Assembly (NCBI GenBank): GCA_018647265.1
Contig: JABGTK010000064.1
Span: 1 to 37,407, forward strand
Direction: 5' to 3'
DNA: 37,407 nucleotides
Source: Candidatus Neomarinimicrobiota bacterium
GTDB lineage: Bacteria > Fidelibacterota > Marinisomatia > Marinisomatales > TCS55
In this document: piece after piece, positions 18,487 through 28,318 of the stretch
How the letters are laid out: the number at the start of each line of letters is the position of its first letter
How positions within the stretch are numbered: the stretch's first letter is position 1
Position numbers and translations under genes: made by a program
Notes under the pieces: model-generated
Told to the model about the DNA's origin: nothing
Seen by the model: only the letters and a program-made list of their open reading frames with translations
Databases searched by the model: none

Positions 18487-21400
18487 TACCATTGTGGTTT
18501 CCCAAAACCGGTATCGGTCCAGTCATAGGCTGCTTCGACGCGCAATAAAACAAAAAAGGGCACTTTAATGCCATAACCGATAGATTTAATCCACGGTGAA
18601 AAATCATCCGATATATTTTGACCATATTTTGTCTGCAAATAAGCTCTATCTGAAAATTCCCGCTTATCATCCCAAGCGGCACCAATATCCATAAAAATAT
18701 GGCCTCGGATATTTCCCAGAACCATCTTCAAGGGAAATCCCAACTGAAAATATTGAATAAAAGGAAAACGAAATTCCAAATTTGTTAAAAATACGTTTGT
18801 TCCAAAGCGTTCTGAATAACGGGCGCCTCGCATTGGAAATGCATACTCTGAAAAATAAATATCCTGAAGCAATGTTTTATTTTGACTATCCAAAATCACA
18901 TTACGCCAGCGCGCTTCACCAGTATCGCTATCTTTTTTGCCATCCGTCGTCCCAGTACCTATAAACCAATTTTGTATTCCACCTAAGAAATATTTTTGAG
19001 GATTTTTCCCAGTACTTGTCCCAAAGAATAAACGCCCTGCAAAAGAGTAATCCCTGGAAATCATTTGATATTTACGCATATCAATTTTTAGCTTTTGATA
19101 GGAAATACCCTTGTCCCCCATTGCTGGACTAATCTCCAAAGTGGTATTCTGTCTGAATCCATCAATAGGACCGGTATAGCCAAAAACAGCATTATCATAT
19201 ACATAGCTTAAGGTTGGATTAAAAGAAGTAAAACCATCTTCATTTATGATTTTGTTTTGATTCAGATATGGATCAATCTCAAATAATTTGTAATCCAAGT
19301 TGTGAACCACTGCGCCAACATCAATCCTATGGAAGCGGTTAAATGGGCGTGAGGCCGAAGCCGCTATACCAAAATGCCGCATACGCGCAGTTAAATCTGT
19401 CAGTAGTCCCACTTCATTAACAGAATATCCGGCATAGAAAAAATCAGCTTGGTGAAATAAGGTAAAATAATAATCCAGCCGGTTTTTCAAATAGGCGTAA
19501 TTCAAGTAATAATCACTATTTTGAAGAGATATTTGGGATTCCATTGCTATGGAAAACTGGTGATCACCCATAATATCGCTAAAATAGAACATAAGTAATC
19601 CTTGATAGCCAAATACATTATTATAACCAGCCGTTCCTTGGGCCACATCTAAACTAAATCGTGTTTTGTAAACTTGGGGAATATAATTGCCATCATCTTT
19701 TCTAAAAACAGAATCCGGTCTCGACTCAACTGTTGGATCATCAGAGGATTGATCGTTATACTGATCATACTCCCAAGCAAAAATGTATGTAGAATAATCA
19801 GTTGTATTTGTCTGGGTACCCTTTCTTTTGTGTTTCCGAAGATCAGCTAACTCTTCCTCTTCACTCACATCACGATTGGCTATAAAGTTTGTCGGTTCAA
19901 CAGTAGTCGGCTCCATTGAAAGTGGATTGTTGATTCGGTAAACGTCCCAACCCAACCCGGAATACCCAGAGAAGACCATAGTTCCATCGTCTTCCGTAAG
20001 GCTCAATTGAAAAAGTCCCGTTAGCAGATTGGTAACAACCTGGCCTTCCTTCTCATTCAAATCATGGCGAAATAGATTCCAAGTGCCATTATAATCTGCC
20101 GTATAGAAAAGTGTATTTTCAGTGCGGGAAAAAATTGGGTAATTCTCATTATAATCTGTATTTGTAATACGGTCAATTTTACCGGATGCTACTTCAATCG
20201 TATAAATATCCCGTTGGTCATATTCATGGTTCAGCATATCTTTTGCTGTGGTTGGACCATCATTGTTTTTGCTGCCACGATCAGAAACAAATGCTATTAT
20301 TTTTCCGTCTGGACTCCAGGATGGTTCCGTATCAGAATAAATATCATTTGTAATATTATTTAATTTTTTACTATCCAGATCATAAAGATAAATATCGCTA
20401 GCGCCACCTTCATTCCCGATAAAAGCCAATTGATTTCCATCAGGACTCCAGGATGCTGTAAAAACACCATCTAAATCGAAATCAATTTTTTCCTGTTTTC
20501 CCGTATTCACATTAATTAAATAAAGGGCATCATGGGCGCCTGCTTTGGCTGCTATTACAACACGTTCACTGTTGGGAGACCAACTGATTCCCGGTTGAAG
20601 AAATTTCAATTCTTCAAAATTGATTGAACGGCTCCCCTTAACAAGTCTTTTAATCTTTTTACCGGTTACTGCATCAAGAATATAAATATCCATATATCCC
20701 GACCGATCGGATAAAACTGCAATTTTACTGCCATCAGGAGAAACCGTCGGTGAAACATTATAAAAGTTTCTTCCTTTTTTATGATCCGTTAACCGTTTGG
20801 CAATATCCTTAACCTCGTCTCTTCCGGCCACGTCAGGATAGTATTCTTTTTTAATATACTTATGCCATTGTTCCGTTAATTCTTCAAAGTCCATGCCAAG
20901 AGCTTCTTTAAAACCATTTTCTGCAGAACCGCGGCGCTTCATGGCTTGGAATATTTCACCAATTTTTTCACGGCCATATTTAGCCGCAATAAACCGCCAT
21001 ACTGATTGACCGCCTTTATAAGCTAAAAAATATTCTAATTCTCGAATAGTTGGAATTCGTTCATTAATGGCCAAATCACGGATGGTCATATCCGCCTGAG
21101 TATCCCAATTCATAGAAAGGTATTCTGCCAATCCTTCATTTGCCCATAGTGGAATACGAAGGGTCATTCTACCCGAAATGATATTTTGCATCCGGCCGCC
21201 ATAAACCATATCATTTATCATGGCATGGACCAACTCATGGTGGATTACATGGCGAAATGCTTCATAATCTCCCTCAAATGGAATAACAACACGGTTCTTG
21301 AACAATTCAGTAACGCCGCCGATACCTTCCTGCATATACTGGCCAATCACATTGGTCTGTTGAAATTCATTATGTGAATGATAAACAATGATCGGGACAG

Positions 21401-21635
21401 GGCGTTTTGTAAGATTCCAGCGAAGATGCTTGGCGATTTGCTCATAAGATTTACTGGCAACTTCCATAGTAAATTGGGCCAACTCAATTTCATCACCGTA
21501 ATAGTAGACATCAAATTGAGGCGAAGAAATGTAATTCCAGTCGTAATCTCGGTACTGGACTTTATTTTGCCCAAAAGATTGGGCCATTAGCACGGATAAT
21601 ACCGGCATGATGATGATGAAAAGAATTCGTTTCAT
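18462..21635 (-). CDS. Gluzincin protease-propeller-outer-membrane barrel fusion
   Basis: A 1057-residue exported protein with signal peptide MKRILFIIIMPVLSVLMAQ. Residues 25-260 form a peptidase-MA-like domain with HELVH at 133-137 and NEGLAEY from 167, giving the zinc ligands His133, His137 and Glu168, and Glu134 as catalytic base. Residues 280-570 carry TolB/PD40 blades (SPDGSKIAVLSDRSG, WSPDGNQLAFIGNEGG with ASDIYLYD, WSPDGKIIAFVSDRGS). From about 650 to the end it looks like a surface-antigen (Omp85-type) barrel ending ISMGYDW. It is therefore probably an outer-membrane protease with a periplasmic or surface sensor; no substrate is evident. Its last 25 bases match the direct repeat at 15327. 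It is divergent from lpxH. Confidence 0.85.
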   Translation of the reverse strand: MKRILFIIIMPVLSVLMAQSFGQNKVQYRDYDWNYISSPQFDVYYYGDEIELAQFTMEVASKSYEQIAKHLRWNLTKRPVPIIVYHSHNEFQQTNVIGQYMQEGIGGVTELFKNRVVIPFEGDYEAFRHVIHHELVHAMINDMVYGGRMQNIISGRMTLRIPLWANEGLAEYLSMNWDTQADMTIRDLAINERIPTIRELEYFLAYKGGQSVWRFIAAKYGREKIGEIFQAMKRRGSAENGFKEALGMDFEELTEQWHKYIKKEYYPDVAGRDEVKDIAKRLTDHKKGRNFYNVSPTVSPDGSKIAVLSDRSGYMDIYILDAVTGKKIKRLVKGSRSINFEELKFLQPGISWSPNSERVVIAAKAGAHDALYLINVNTGKQEKIDFDLDGVFTASWSPDGNQLAFIGNEGGASDIYLYDLDSKKLNNITNDIYSDTEPSWSPDGKIIAFVSDRGSKNNDGPTTAKDMLNHEYDQRDIYTIEVASGKIDRITNTDYNENYPIFSRTENTLFYTADYNGTWNLFRHDLNEKEGQVVTNLLTGLFQLSLTEDDGTMVFSGYSGLGWDVYRINNPLSMEPTTVEPTNFIANRDVSEEEELADLRKHKRKGTQTNTTDYSTYIFAWEYDQYNDQSSDDPTVESRPDSVFRKDDGNYIPQVYKTRFSLDVAQGTAGYNNVFGYQGLLMFYFSDIMGDHQFSIAMESQISLQNSDYYLNYAYLKNRLDYYFTLFHQADFFYAGYSVNEVGLLTDLTARMRHFGIAASASRPFNRFHRIDVGAVVHNLDYKLFEIDPYLNQNKIINEDGFTSFNPTLSYVYDNAVFGYTGPIDGFRQNTTLEISPAMGDKGISYQKLKIDMRKYQMISRDYSFAGRLFFGTSTGKNPQKYFLGGIQNWFIGTGTTDGKKDSDTGEARWRNVILDSQNKTLLQDIYFSEYAFPMRGARYSERFGTNVFLTNLEFRFPFIQYFQLGFPLKMVLGNIRGHIFMDIGAAWDDKREFSDRAYLQTKYGQNISDDFSPWIKSIGYGIKVPFFVLLRVEAAYDWTDTGFGKPQWYISMGYDW

Positions 21636-21772
21636 AGTATACTATATTTGAATTTAATCAGTTAGTTCCTGAAATTCGACGATATTCATTAAAAAATGTT
21701 AAAAAAATTAATTATATATTTTTCTAGTTTCAGGATTGACTGACCTCTTTGAAAAATAGTACTTTAGCCACC

Positions 21773-22519
21773 ATGGATTTGCCCGTCTTTTTTATTTCAG
21801 ACATCCATTTGATGCTGGAAAGATCAGAATCCGAGGTAAGGCGCCAAAATATCCTCTTTCAATTTCTTCATCATGTGAAAGAATCGGGAGGTACGTTAGT
21901 GATAAATGGTGACCTCTTCGATTTTTATTTCGAGTACAAAGATGTTATTCCAAAAGTATTTGTCCCTTTTTATCACGAAATACTCAAGTTACGTGAGGCA
22001 GGGGTTAAAGTGCATTTTGTCCTCGGTAATCACGATTTCTGGGTGCGCGATTTCATTACGGAAACACTATTCGATGAAACCTATTTTTCTGATACAACCT
22101 TTGAAGTGAATGGTAAAAAATTCTATGTAACCCACGGTGATGGTTATTTATCCTGGGATTCGGGCTATCGAATTCTTAGAGGATTTATCCGCTCCCGTTT
22201 TTTTATGTGGTCCTACCGCTGGTTACATCCTCGAATTGGATATGCCTTCGCCCGTTGGATATCTAAAAAAGGTGAAAATTATCATCATTCAGATGAATAT
22301 AATAAAAAGATATCTGACGAAATGGCTATTCATGCAAAAAAACGACTGGACGAAGGATTTGATTATTTTATTACAGGCCATTATCACCAGGCAAAGGATT
22401 TACCCCTCAATGGTGGTAAATTGTTGATTCTTGGGGACTGGCTCAGCTTTTTTTCTTATGCAAAATTTGATGGCCATGATCTGAAATTAAATTTCTGGGA
22501 TAAAAATGAAACGTCATAG
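21773..22519 (+). CDS. lpxH: UDP-2,3-diacylglucosamine diphosphatase LpxH
   Basis: This metallophosphoesterase makes lipid X from UDP-2,3-diacylglucosamine in lipid A synthesis, at the inner face of the cytoplasmic membrane. From ATG 21773 (MDLPVFFISDIHL) it is 248 residues; an in-frame TTG 24 bases upstream is less likely. The dinuclear metal motifs are all present: Asp10 and His12 (SDIHL), Asp47 (NGDLFD), Asn86 and His87 (GNHDFW), His121 (THGDG) and GHYHQ near the C-terminus. No Shine-Dalgarno is apparent. Its end overlaps the next gene by 14 bases. LpxH and related phosphoesterases are hard to separate, but the context of LPS genes in the window fits. Confidence 0.87.
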   Translation: MDLPVFFISDIHLMLERSESEVRRQNILFQFLHHVKESGGTLVINGDLFDFYFEYKDVIPKVFVPFYHEILKLREAGVKVHFVLGNHDFWVRDFITETLFDETYFSDTTFEVNGKKFYVTHGDGYLSWDSGYRILRGFIRSRFFMWSYRWLHPRIGYAFARWISKKGENYHHSDEYNKKISDEMAIHAKKRLDEGFDYFITGHYHQAKDLPLNGGKLLILGDWLSFFSYAKFDGHDLKLNFWDKNETS

Positions 22520-23642
22520 CCTCATTGTACTTCTATTATGTTCTCTCATCTTTGTTGATGGTTGTTCTATGATAAAAAAATTCTGGCCGGGTAAAAAGGA
22601 CGGCTCGGAAGACATTTCTTATGAATTAATTGAAAATCTCCGCACCGCATTCAGTGAAGGTAAACTTCAAGCTTTAGAAGAAATGATCGCTATTTATCAT
22701 GATACAGATCAGCCTTTTGATGTGCGAATTGCAGCCGGAAAGGCATTGGCAGAGACACAACATCCCACTGCATTAAACGCTATTTCTGAAACGGTTGGAG
22801 AAGCAGCCGCTTTGGATGTGACATTCATGGTGGCATCCATCGAGCTGTTGGCTGAATTTAGAGATGACCCGCGCGCAGCCGATGCAATGGTTGGAGCCAT
22901 GAATAAGGTAGAAGAAAAAACCAATTCACTACAAATGGCACTGGTGCAAAATTTGAATAGAGTCCGCACTAAAGACCAAGTGTTGGCCTTACTGGATCTG
23001 TATGAAGTGAGTCGAAGCAATTTTAACAGGACAGAAAGGTTGTTGACAGAAACATTGGGTGCCTTGGGAACGGATGAAGTTGTACCTATCCTGACACAAA
23101 TATCGAGAGATCCAGATGTAAACTTGGGCATTCGAAATCGCGCCATAGAAATCCTCGGAAAAAAAGACCCCTCACAAGTGGCGGGAGCTTTTGCAGAATT
23201 ACTGGGCGATCCACAAACTAACTTAGAAGTACAGGATTTTGCCCTGAATACGATGAAAGGTGTTAAGGAAGAAAACCTCATACTGGCCCTGCTTCAAACT
23301 TACCGTACGGGCAAAGATCAGTATTACAATTTGTTAACCACCTTGTTAGAAGCATTGGGTGAATTCAATGATCCTGAAATTCGAAGTGCCGTGAAAGCAA
23401 TTGCCATGAATAAGGATTACCCTTTAGAAATACGAATGAAAGCGATTGAAAAGCTGTCGGGTTTAGGCGATAACACTGTAATTCCATCCATTATGCCGAT
23501 CTTGTCTGATCCTGAACAATATAAACTTCACGCCACTGTAATTCAGACTGTTAAAAATCTTGGACAATATGACGACTATGAGCAGGAAATTCGGCGGCGT
23601 ACTTTCGAAGCCCATCAAAAAGCTGTGATTCTAAATGATTAA
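22506..23642 (+). CDS. HEAT-repeat lipoprotein
   Basis: A 378-residue protein with a lipoprotein signal peptide ending FVDGC (Cys20). Almost the whole mature part is helical HEAT-like repeats: VRIAAGKALAETQHPTALNA, DVTFMVASIELLAEFRDDPR, LGIRNRAIEILGKKDPSQV, NLEVQDFALNTMKG and LEIRMKAIEKLSGLGD. It probably works as a membrane-anchored periplasmic scaffold. It overlaps lpxH by 14 bases and the next gene by 8, so all three are likely translated as a unit. Specific function unknown. Confidence 0.82.
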   Translation: MKRHSLIVLLLCSLIFVDGCSMIKKFWPGKKDGSEDISYELIENLRTAFSEGKLQALEEMIAIYHDTDQPFDVRIAAGKALAETQHPTALNAISETVGEAAALDVTFMVASIELLAEFRDDPRAADAMVGAMNKVEEKTNSLQMALVQNLNRVRTKDQVLALLDLYEVSRSNFNRTERLLTETLGALGTDEVVPILTQISRDPDVNLGIRNRAIEILGKKDPSQVAGAFAELLGDPQTNLEVQDFALNTMKGVKEENLILALLQTYRTGKDQYYNLLTTLLEALGEFNDPEIRSAVKAIAMNKDYPLEIRMKAIEKLSGLGDNTVIPSIMPILSDPEQYKLHATVIQTVKNLGQYDDYEQEIRRRTFEAHQKAVILND

Positions 23643-24489
23643 AATCTATTTACCCATATTATTAATTAGCTTTTGTTATAGCCAAGAAAAGGCCGACACA
23701 ACCCTTGCTTTACCTATGGATACAACAATCATCGCTAAGCCCGATACAATTCAAGAAATCAGTACGGAAGAAATCTTGGAGGCAACGGAAGCCACGAAAA
23801 AAGATACTTTAATCCCTTTACCTGAAGTTCGTGAAATGGGTGAAAAGGCAAATAAATTAGCGCCGGGAGAACCTTTTTTCGAATTAAAATCGAGTATTAA
23901 TCTCCTCCACCAACAAATGGATTCACTCAAAAGAGTAATATCCGTTTATGAAGAAGGCAAAGGCGCCATACCCACAATTGACGAAGAATTGCTTAACTTG
24001 ATCAAAATTCCCCAACTCCGTCATCGCATTGAACTTCAAAACGGGACGATTGTGAATGGTGAAATTATCCAGGAAGATGACTTGGGCATTATTATTCAAA
24101 CATCCATTGGACAATTGGCCATTGAACGGGACCGTGTTGTCAATATTACTGAAGATTTGCCCCCCAATGCCAAAGTTGAATTGATGGGAGAACCATTTGT
24201 TAATGCCTTTCCCGATCGAGAAGAGATTACAGGTACAATTAAAAATATCGGTTCCAAACGGGCAGATTTTGTACGGGTTATTGCCCATCTATGGTCAGCT
24301 ACGACAGAATTGGTTCACCAAGATTCTGTATTTGTATCCGGCCATAATCAGAAATATTTGACTGGAATAAAATCAGATACGGCTCTTGAACCAGGATCAA
24401 GTAGTGAATTCAAATTGGTTATCTCCCTCGCTGAAGGAGATAATGTTTCCTATCGAACCTATGATGTTCGCTGGGAAACGTTTAAATAA
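23635..24489 (+). CDS. Secreted protein with Sm-like and FxLYD-like domains
   Basis: A 284-residue protein with a signal peptide (MIKIYLPILLISFCYSQ), then a low-complexity Thr/Asp-rich stretch to about residue 75 and a short coiled coil (ELKSSINLLHQQMDSLKRVI). Residues 120-175 form a small-barrel segment (HRIELQNGTIVNGEIIQEDD, GIIIQTSIGQLAIERDRVVNI) that looks Sm/SH3-like. The C-terminal 90 residues (ITGTIKNIGSKRADFVRVIA, LEPGSSSEFKLVI) fit the FxLYD Ig-like domain of envelope proteins. It starts inside the HEAT lipoprotein stop region and ends 3 bases before convergent kdsD. I do not recognise a named protein. Confidence 0.72.
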   Translation: MIKIYLPILLISFCYSQEKADTTLALPMDTTIIAKPDTIQEISTEEILEATEATKKDTLIPLPEVREMGEKANKLAPGEPFFELKSSINLLHQQMDSLKRVISVYEEGKGAIPTIDEELLNLIKIPQLRHRIELQNGTIVNGEIIQEDDLGIIIQTSIGQLAIERDRVVNITEDLPPNAKVELMGEPFVNAFPDREEITGTIKNIGSKRADFVRVIAHLWSATTELVHQDSVFVSGHNQKYLTGIKSDTALEPGSSSEFKLVISLAEGDNVSYRTYDVRWETFK

Positions 24490-24492
24490 AAT

Positions 24493-25473
24493 TTAATACA
24501 GACGCGTCTGGTAAACGTCATGAAGACGGATCAATCCGGCGCAGGATTTTCCATTTCCATTCACTACGGGCAAAACGGATATCTGCGATTCCCTGTCTTC
24601 CATCATTGTTACTGCATCTTTTAAGGGTGCGCCTTTTGTAACTGAAATCGGGTTAGAAGTCATCACTTCACCAACGGTGAGTTGATCAATATCTCCATTG
24701 GTTGCCAAACAACGGCGCAGATCACCCTCAGTAACAATACCCAATAATTGGTTATCCCCATCCACAACTAAGGCAGCGCCTTGGGGTTTTTCAGTCATTT
24801 CAATCACCACTTTACGCAAACGGTCATTGATACCCACCGCCGCAACATTTTCTATAGGCTGCATGATGTTTGCCACCGTTAAGCGAAGACGCCTTCCAAG
24901 ATCACCAGCGGGATGGAGTTTGGCAAAATCTTCATGATTAAATCCGCGGTGACTCATGAGAACAGCAGCTAAAGCATCACCAATGGCCATGGCTAATGTG
25001 GTGCTGGAAGTAGGCACGATACCCAAGGGATCCGCCTCTTTTTCTACCGATGCATCCAATACAACATCCATTTGATCTACCAAAGGAGATTTCATATTTC
25101 CAAGGATACCAATCATGGGTGAATTGAAATCTTTCAGAATGGGCAGTAGCCGCATCAACTCTTCTGTGGCACCGCTTTTAGAAATAAGAATAGTTGGATC
25201 TCCAGGCGCATAGATTCCCAAATCACCATGAACCGCCTCTGCCGCATGGAGAAACACTGCTTTATTCCCAACACTGCATAGGGTAGCAACAATTTTTTGG
25301 GCTATAAGTCCCGATTTTCCCATACCGCAAATCACCACTTTCCCGGAATGATTAATGATTATTTCACTGGCTTGAACCACTCCTTCTTGGATGCGTTCTG
25401 CTGCATTAATTAATTCTTGTCCTTCTTCACGAAGAATTTGCCCGGCGATGTTTTTCAGTTCTGAGTTCGACAT
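24493..25473 (-). CDS. kdsD: D-arabinose 5-phosphate isomerase
   Basis: It converts ribulose 5-phosphate to arabinose 5-phosphate, the first committed step toward Kdo. The 326-residue protein has an N-terminal SIS domain at about 40-180 (VVICGMGKSGLIAQKI, ILISKSGATEELMRLLP, the HAAEAVHGDLG loop with the conserved His) and two CBS domains at about 205-326 (AALVVDGDNQLLGIVTEGDL and ISVLPVVNGNGKSCAGLI). Both architecture and length match KdsD/KpsF/GutQ. It ends the 13-gene run that also contains kdsA, kdsB and kdsC, which argues for the Kdo role over sugar-alcohol catabolism. Confidence 0.94.
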   Translation of the reverse strand: MSNSELKNIAGQILREEGQELINAAERIQEGVVQASEIIINHSGKVVICGMGKSGLIAQKIVATLCSVGNKAVFLHAAEAVHGDLGIYAPGDPTILISKSGATEELMRLLPILKDFNSPMIGILGNMKSPLVDQMDVVLDASVEKEADPLGIVPTSSTTLAMAIGDALAAVLMSHRGFNHEDFAKLHPAGDLGRRLRLTVANIMQPIENVAAVGINDRLRKVVIEMTEKPQGAALVVDGDNQLLGIVTEGDLRRCLATNGDIDQLTVGEVMTSNPISVTKGAPLKDAVTMMEDRESQISVLPVVNGNGKSCAGLIRLHDVYQTRLY

Positions 25474-25488
25474 AGTTATTGGACTAAA

Positions 25489-26430
<942 letters not shown>

Positions 26431-26435
26431 CTACC

Positions 26436-27776
26436 TTATAAAATGTATTTACTCAAATCTTGATCTTCAACAATATCCTTCAATTTTTTATCCACCAATT
26501 TTTTGGTAATGGTAATTGTTTTTTTCTTTCCTGTGGATTCATCAAACATATAGTCATCCAACAAAGTCGTCATAACCGTATGCAAACGCCGGGCACCTAT
26601 ATTTTCCATTTTGGAATTGACTTGTGCTGCGATCTTTGCAATCTCCCGGATGGCATCCGTTTCAAATTTAAGTGTCACATTTTCAGCGCCCAACAGGGCC
26701 ATGTACTGTTTGATCAATGAAGATTCAGGATGTTTCAAAATTTTTACAAAATCGTTCACAGTGAGCTTATTCATTTCTACACGAATAGGAAATCGTCCCT
26801 GAAGTTCGGGTATCATATCCGATGGAGAAGACACATGGAATGCGCCGGCTGAAATAAACAACACATGATCTGTTTTTACGGCGCCATACTTAGTAGGGAC
26901 ACGGCTACCTTCAACAATCGGAAGTAAATCCCGTTGTACACCTTCTCTACTTACGTCCGGACCTGATCCACCACCGTTACTATCAACAATTTTATCAATT
27001 TCATCCAAAAAAACAATGCCATTATTTTCAACTCTATGTTTCGCCATTCGAACCAATTCATCTTGATCCATGAGGCTGTCAGCTTCCATTTCAATAAGGA
27101 TATTGCGTGCATCTGAGACAACCATCTTGCGGCGTTTTTTATGGCCGGGCATAACGTTTGAAAGCATATCTTTAATATTCATGCCCATGTCATCCCCGCC
27201 CCCTAAAGGACCGAATATCTGCATCATGGGTGCGGCATCTTCCGTTACTTCTATATCAATCTCCCGCGTTTCAAAATCACCATTTAGCAATTTTTGGCGA
27301 AGGCGATTTCTTGTTTTTTTATGCCGCACTTCCTCTTCTTTAGATAGTTTATGGGTGCCATCAATAGGGAAAAGTGAATCTAAAATTCTTTCTTCAGCCA
27401 TCGTTTCAGCCAATCCTTGGACTTCAATCTGTTTTTCCTTTTTGACGATACTCATAGCCACATCGGCCAAATCACGGATGATGGATTCTACATCTCGCCC
27501 CACGTAACCCACTTCAGTAAATTTACTCGCTTCAACTTTGACAAATGGTGCTTTGGCTAATTTCGCTAACCGGCGGGAAATTTCCGTTTTACCCACACCT
27601 GTGGGTCCGATGAGTATAATATTGTTAGGCACAATTTCATTCCGCATATCGCCGTCAACCTGTTGTCGACGCCAACGATTCCTTAAGGCAATGGCCACGG
27701 CCCTTTTTGCGCTGGTTTGACCGACAATATAGCGATCCAATTCCTTAACAATTTGCTTCGGTGTGAAATCGCTCAT
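26436..27776 (-). CDS. hslU: ATP-dependent protease ATPase subunit HslU
   Basis: The AAA+ unfoldase feeds substrates to HslV. The 446-residue protein has the N-terminal TPKQIVKELDRYIVGQ motif, Walker A GPTGVGKT at 57-64, the pore loop region KFTEVGYVGRDVE (GYVG), a middle I domain at about 110-230 and Walker B IVFLDEIDKI. It ends DQDLSKYIL, a tail of the kind HslU inserts into HslV. Its start overlaps the hslV stop by 4 bases. Confidence 0.96.
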   Translation of the reverse strand: MSDFTPKQIVKELDRYIVGQTSAKRAVAIALRNRWRRQQVDGDMRNEIVPNNIILIGPTGVGKTEISRRLAKLAKAPFVKVEASKFTEVGYVGRDVESIIRDLADVAMSIVKKEKQIEVQGLAETMAEERILDSLFPIDGTHKLSKEEEVRHKKTRNRLRQKLLNGDFETREIDIEVTEDAAPMMQIFGPLGGGDDMGMNIKDMLSNVMPGHKKRRKMVVSDARNILIEMEADSLMDQDELVRMAKHRVENNGIVFLDEIDKIVDSNGGGSGPDVSREGVQRDLLPIVEGSRVPTKYGAVKTDHVLFISAGAFHVSSPSDMIPELQGRFPIRVEMNKLTVNDFVKILKHPESSLIKQYMALLGAENVTLKFETDAIREIAKIAAQVNSKMENIGARRLHTVMTTLLDDYMFDESTGKKKTITITKKLVDKKLKDIVEDQDLSKYIL

Positions 27777-28318
27777 TTCACCTCTAGAACCGTTATGGAA
27801 TCATTGGTATATATACACAGTTCGGCGGCGATTTTAAGTGATTCTTCCACTATCTTTTTGGCTGGATAAGTGGTGCTTTTCATGAATGCTGTCGCAGCTG
27901 ACTGAGCAAAACCGCCACCGGATCCGATAGAAATAATCGGTCCGTCCGGTTCAATTACATTGCCATCCCCTGAAACGATGAATGAATGTTTTTTATCCAT
28001 GAGTGCCAATAATGCTTCCAAATTGCGAAGGAATTTATCTGTCCGCCATTCTTTAGCTAATTCCACTACGGAGCGGGTCAGGTCCCCTTCATATTCTTCC
28101 AACTTGGATTCGAACTTTTCAAACAAAGTGAGGGCATCGGCGGCGGCGCCGGCAAATCCACCAAGAATAGTGCCCTTATCAGTTTCAAACTGACGAACTT
28201 TTACTGCTTTTTGCTTAAATGCCATATCACCAAAGGTCACCTGGCCATCGCCACCAATGGCAATGACCCCTTTTTTTCGGACACCCAAAATAGTTGTCGA
28301 ACGAATTTTAACGTTCAT
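27773..28318 (-). CDS. hslV: ATP-dependent protease peptidase subunit HslV
   Basis: This is the proteasome-like threonine peptidase of the HslUV complex in the cytoplasm. The 181-residue protein carries a short propeptide (MNVKIRS) before Thr8-Thr9, the expected new N-terminus with the catalytic Thr, followed by ILGVRKKGVIAIGGDGQVTFGD. The GGFAGAAADALTLFEKFE and PDGPIISIGSGGGFAQSAA motifs are typical. It directly abuts hflC (no gap) and overlaps hslU. Confidence 0.96.
   Translation of the reverse strand: MNVKIRSTTILGVRKKGVIAIGGDGQVTFGDMAFKQKAVKVRQFETDKGTILGGFAGAAADALTLFEKFESKLEEYEGDLTRSVVELAKEWRTDKFLRNLEALLALMDKKHSFIVSGDGNVIEPDGPIISIGSGGGFAQSAATAFMKSTTYPAKKIVEESLKIAAELCIYTNDSITVLEVK

Noticed and set aside
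21634-21645. Palindrome ATAGTATACTAT overlapping the start codon of the 1057-residue protein gene, with a TATACT that resembles a -10 box.
   Set aside because: It overlaps the ATG, leaving no room for a leader, and no matching -35 is visible; AT-rich sequence gives such matches often.
24499-24510. Perfect 12-base palindrome CAGACGCGTCTG near the end of kdsD.
   Set aside because: It lies wholly within the coding sequence, has no T-run and no second copy that I noticed; a 12-base palindrome is plausible by chance or codon use.
27070-27507. Long open frame on the + strand opposite hslU.
   Set aside because: Antisense to conserved hslU with no recognisable domain; the same explanation applies to the reverse frame at 22709-23281 opposite the HEAT lipoprotein gene.
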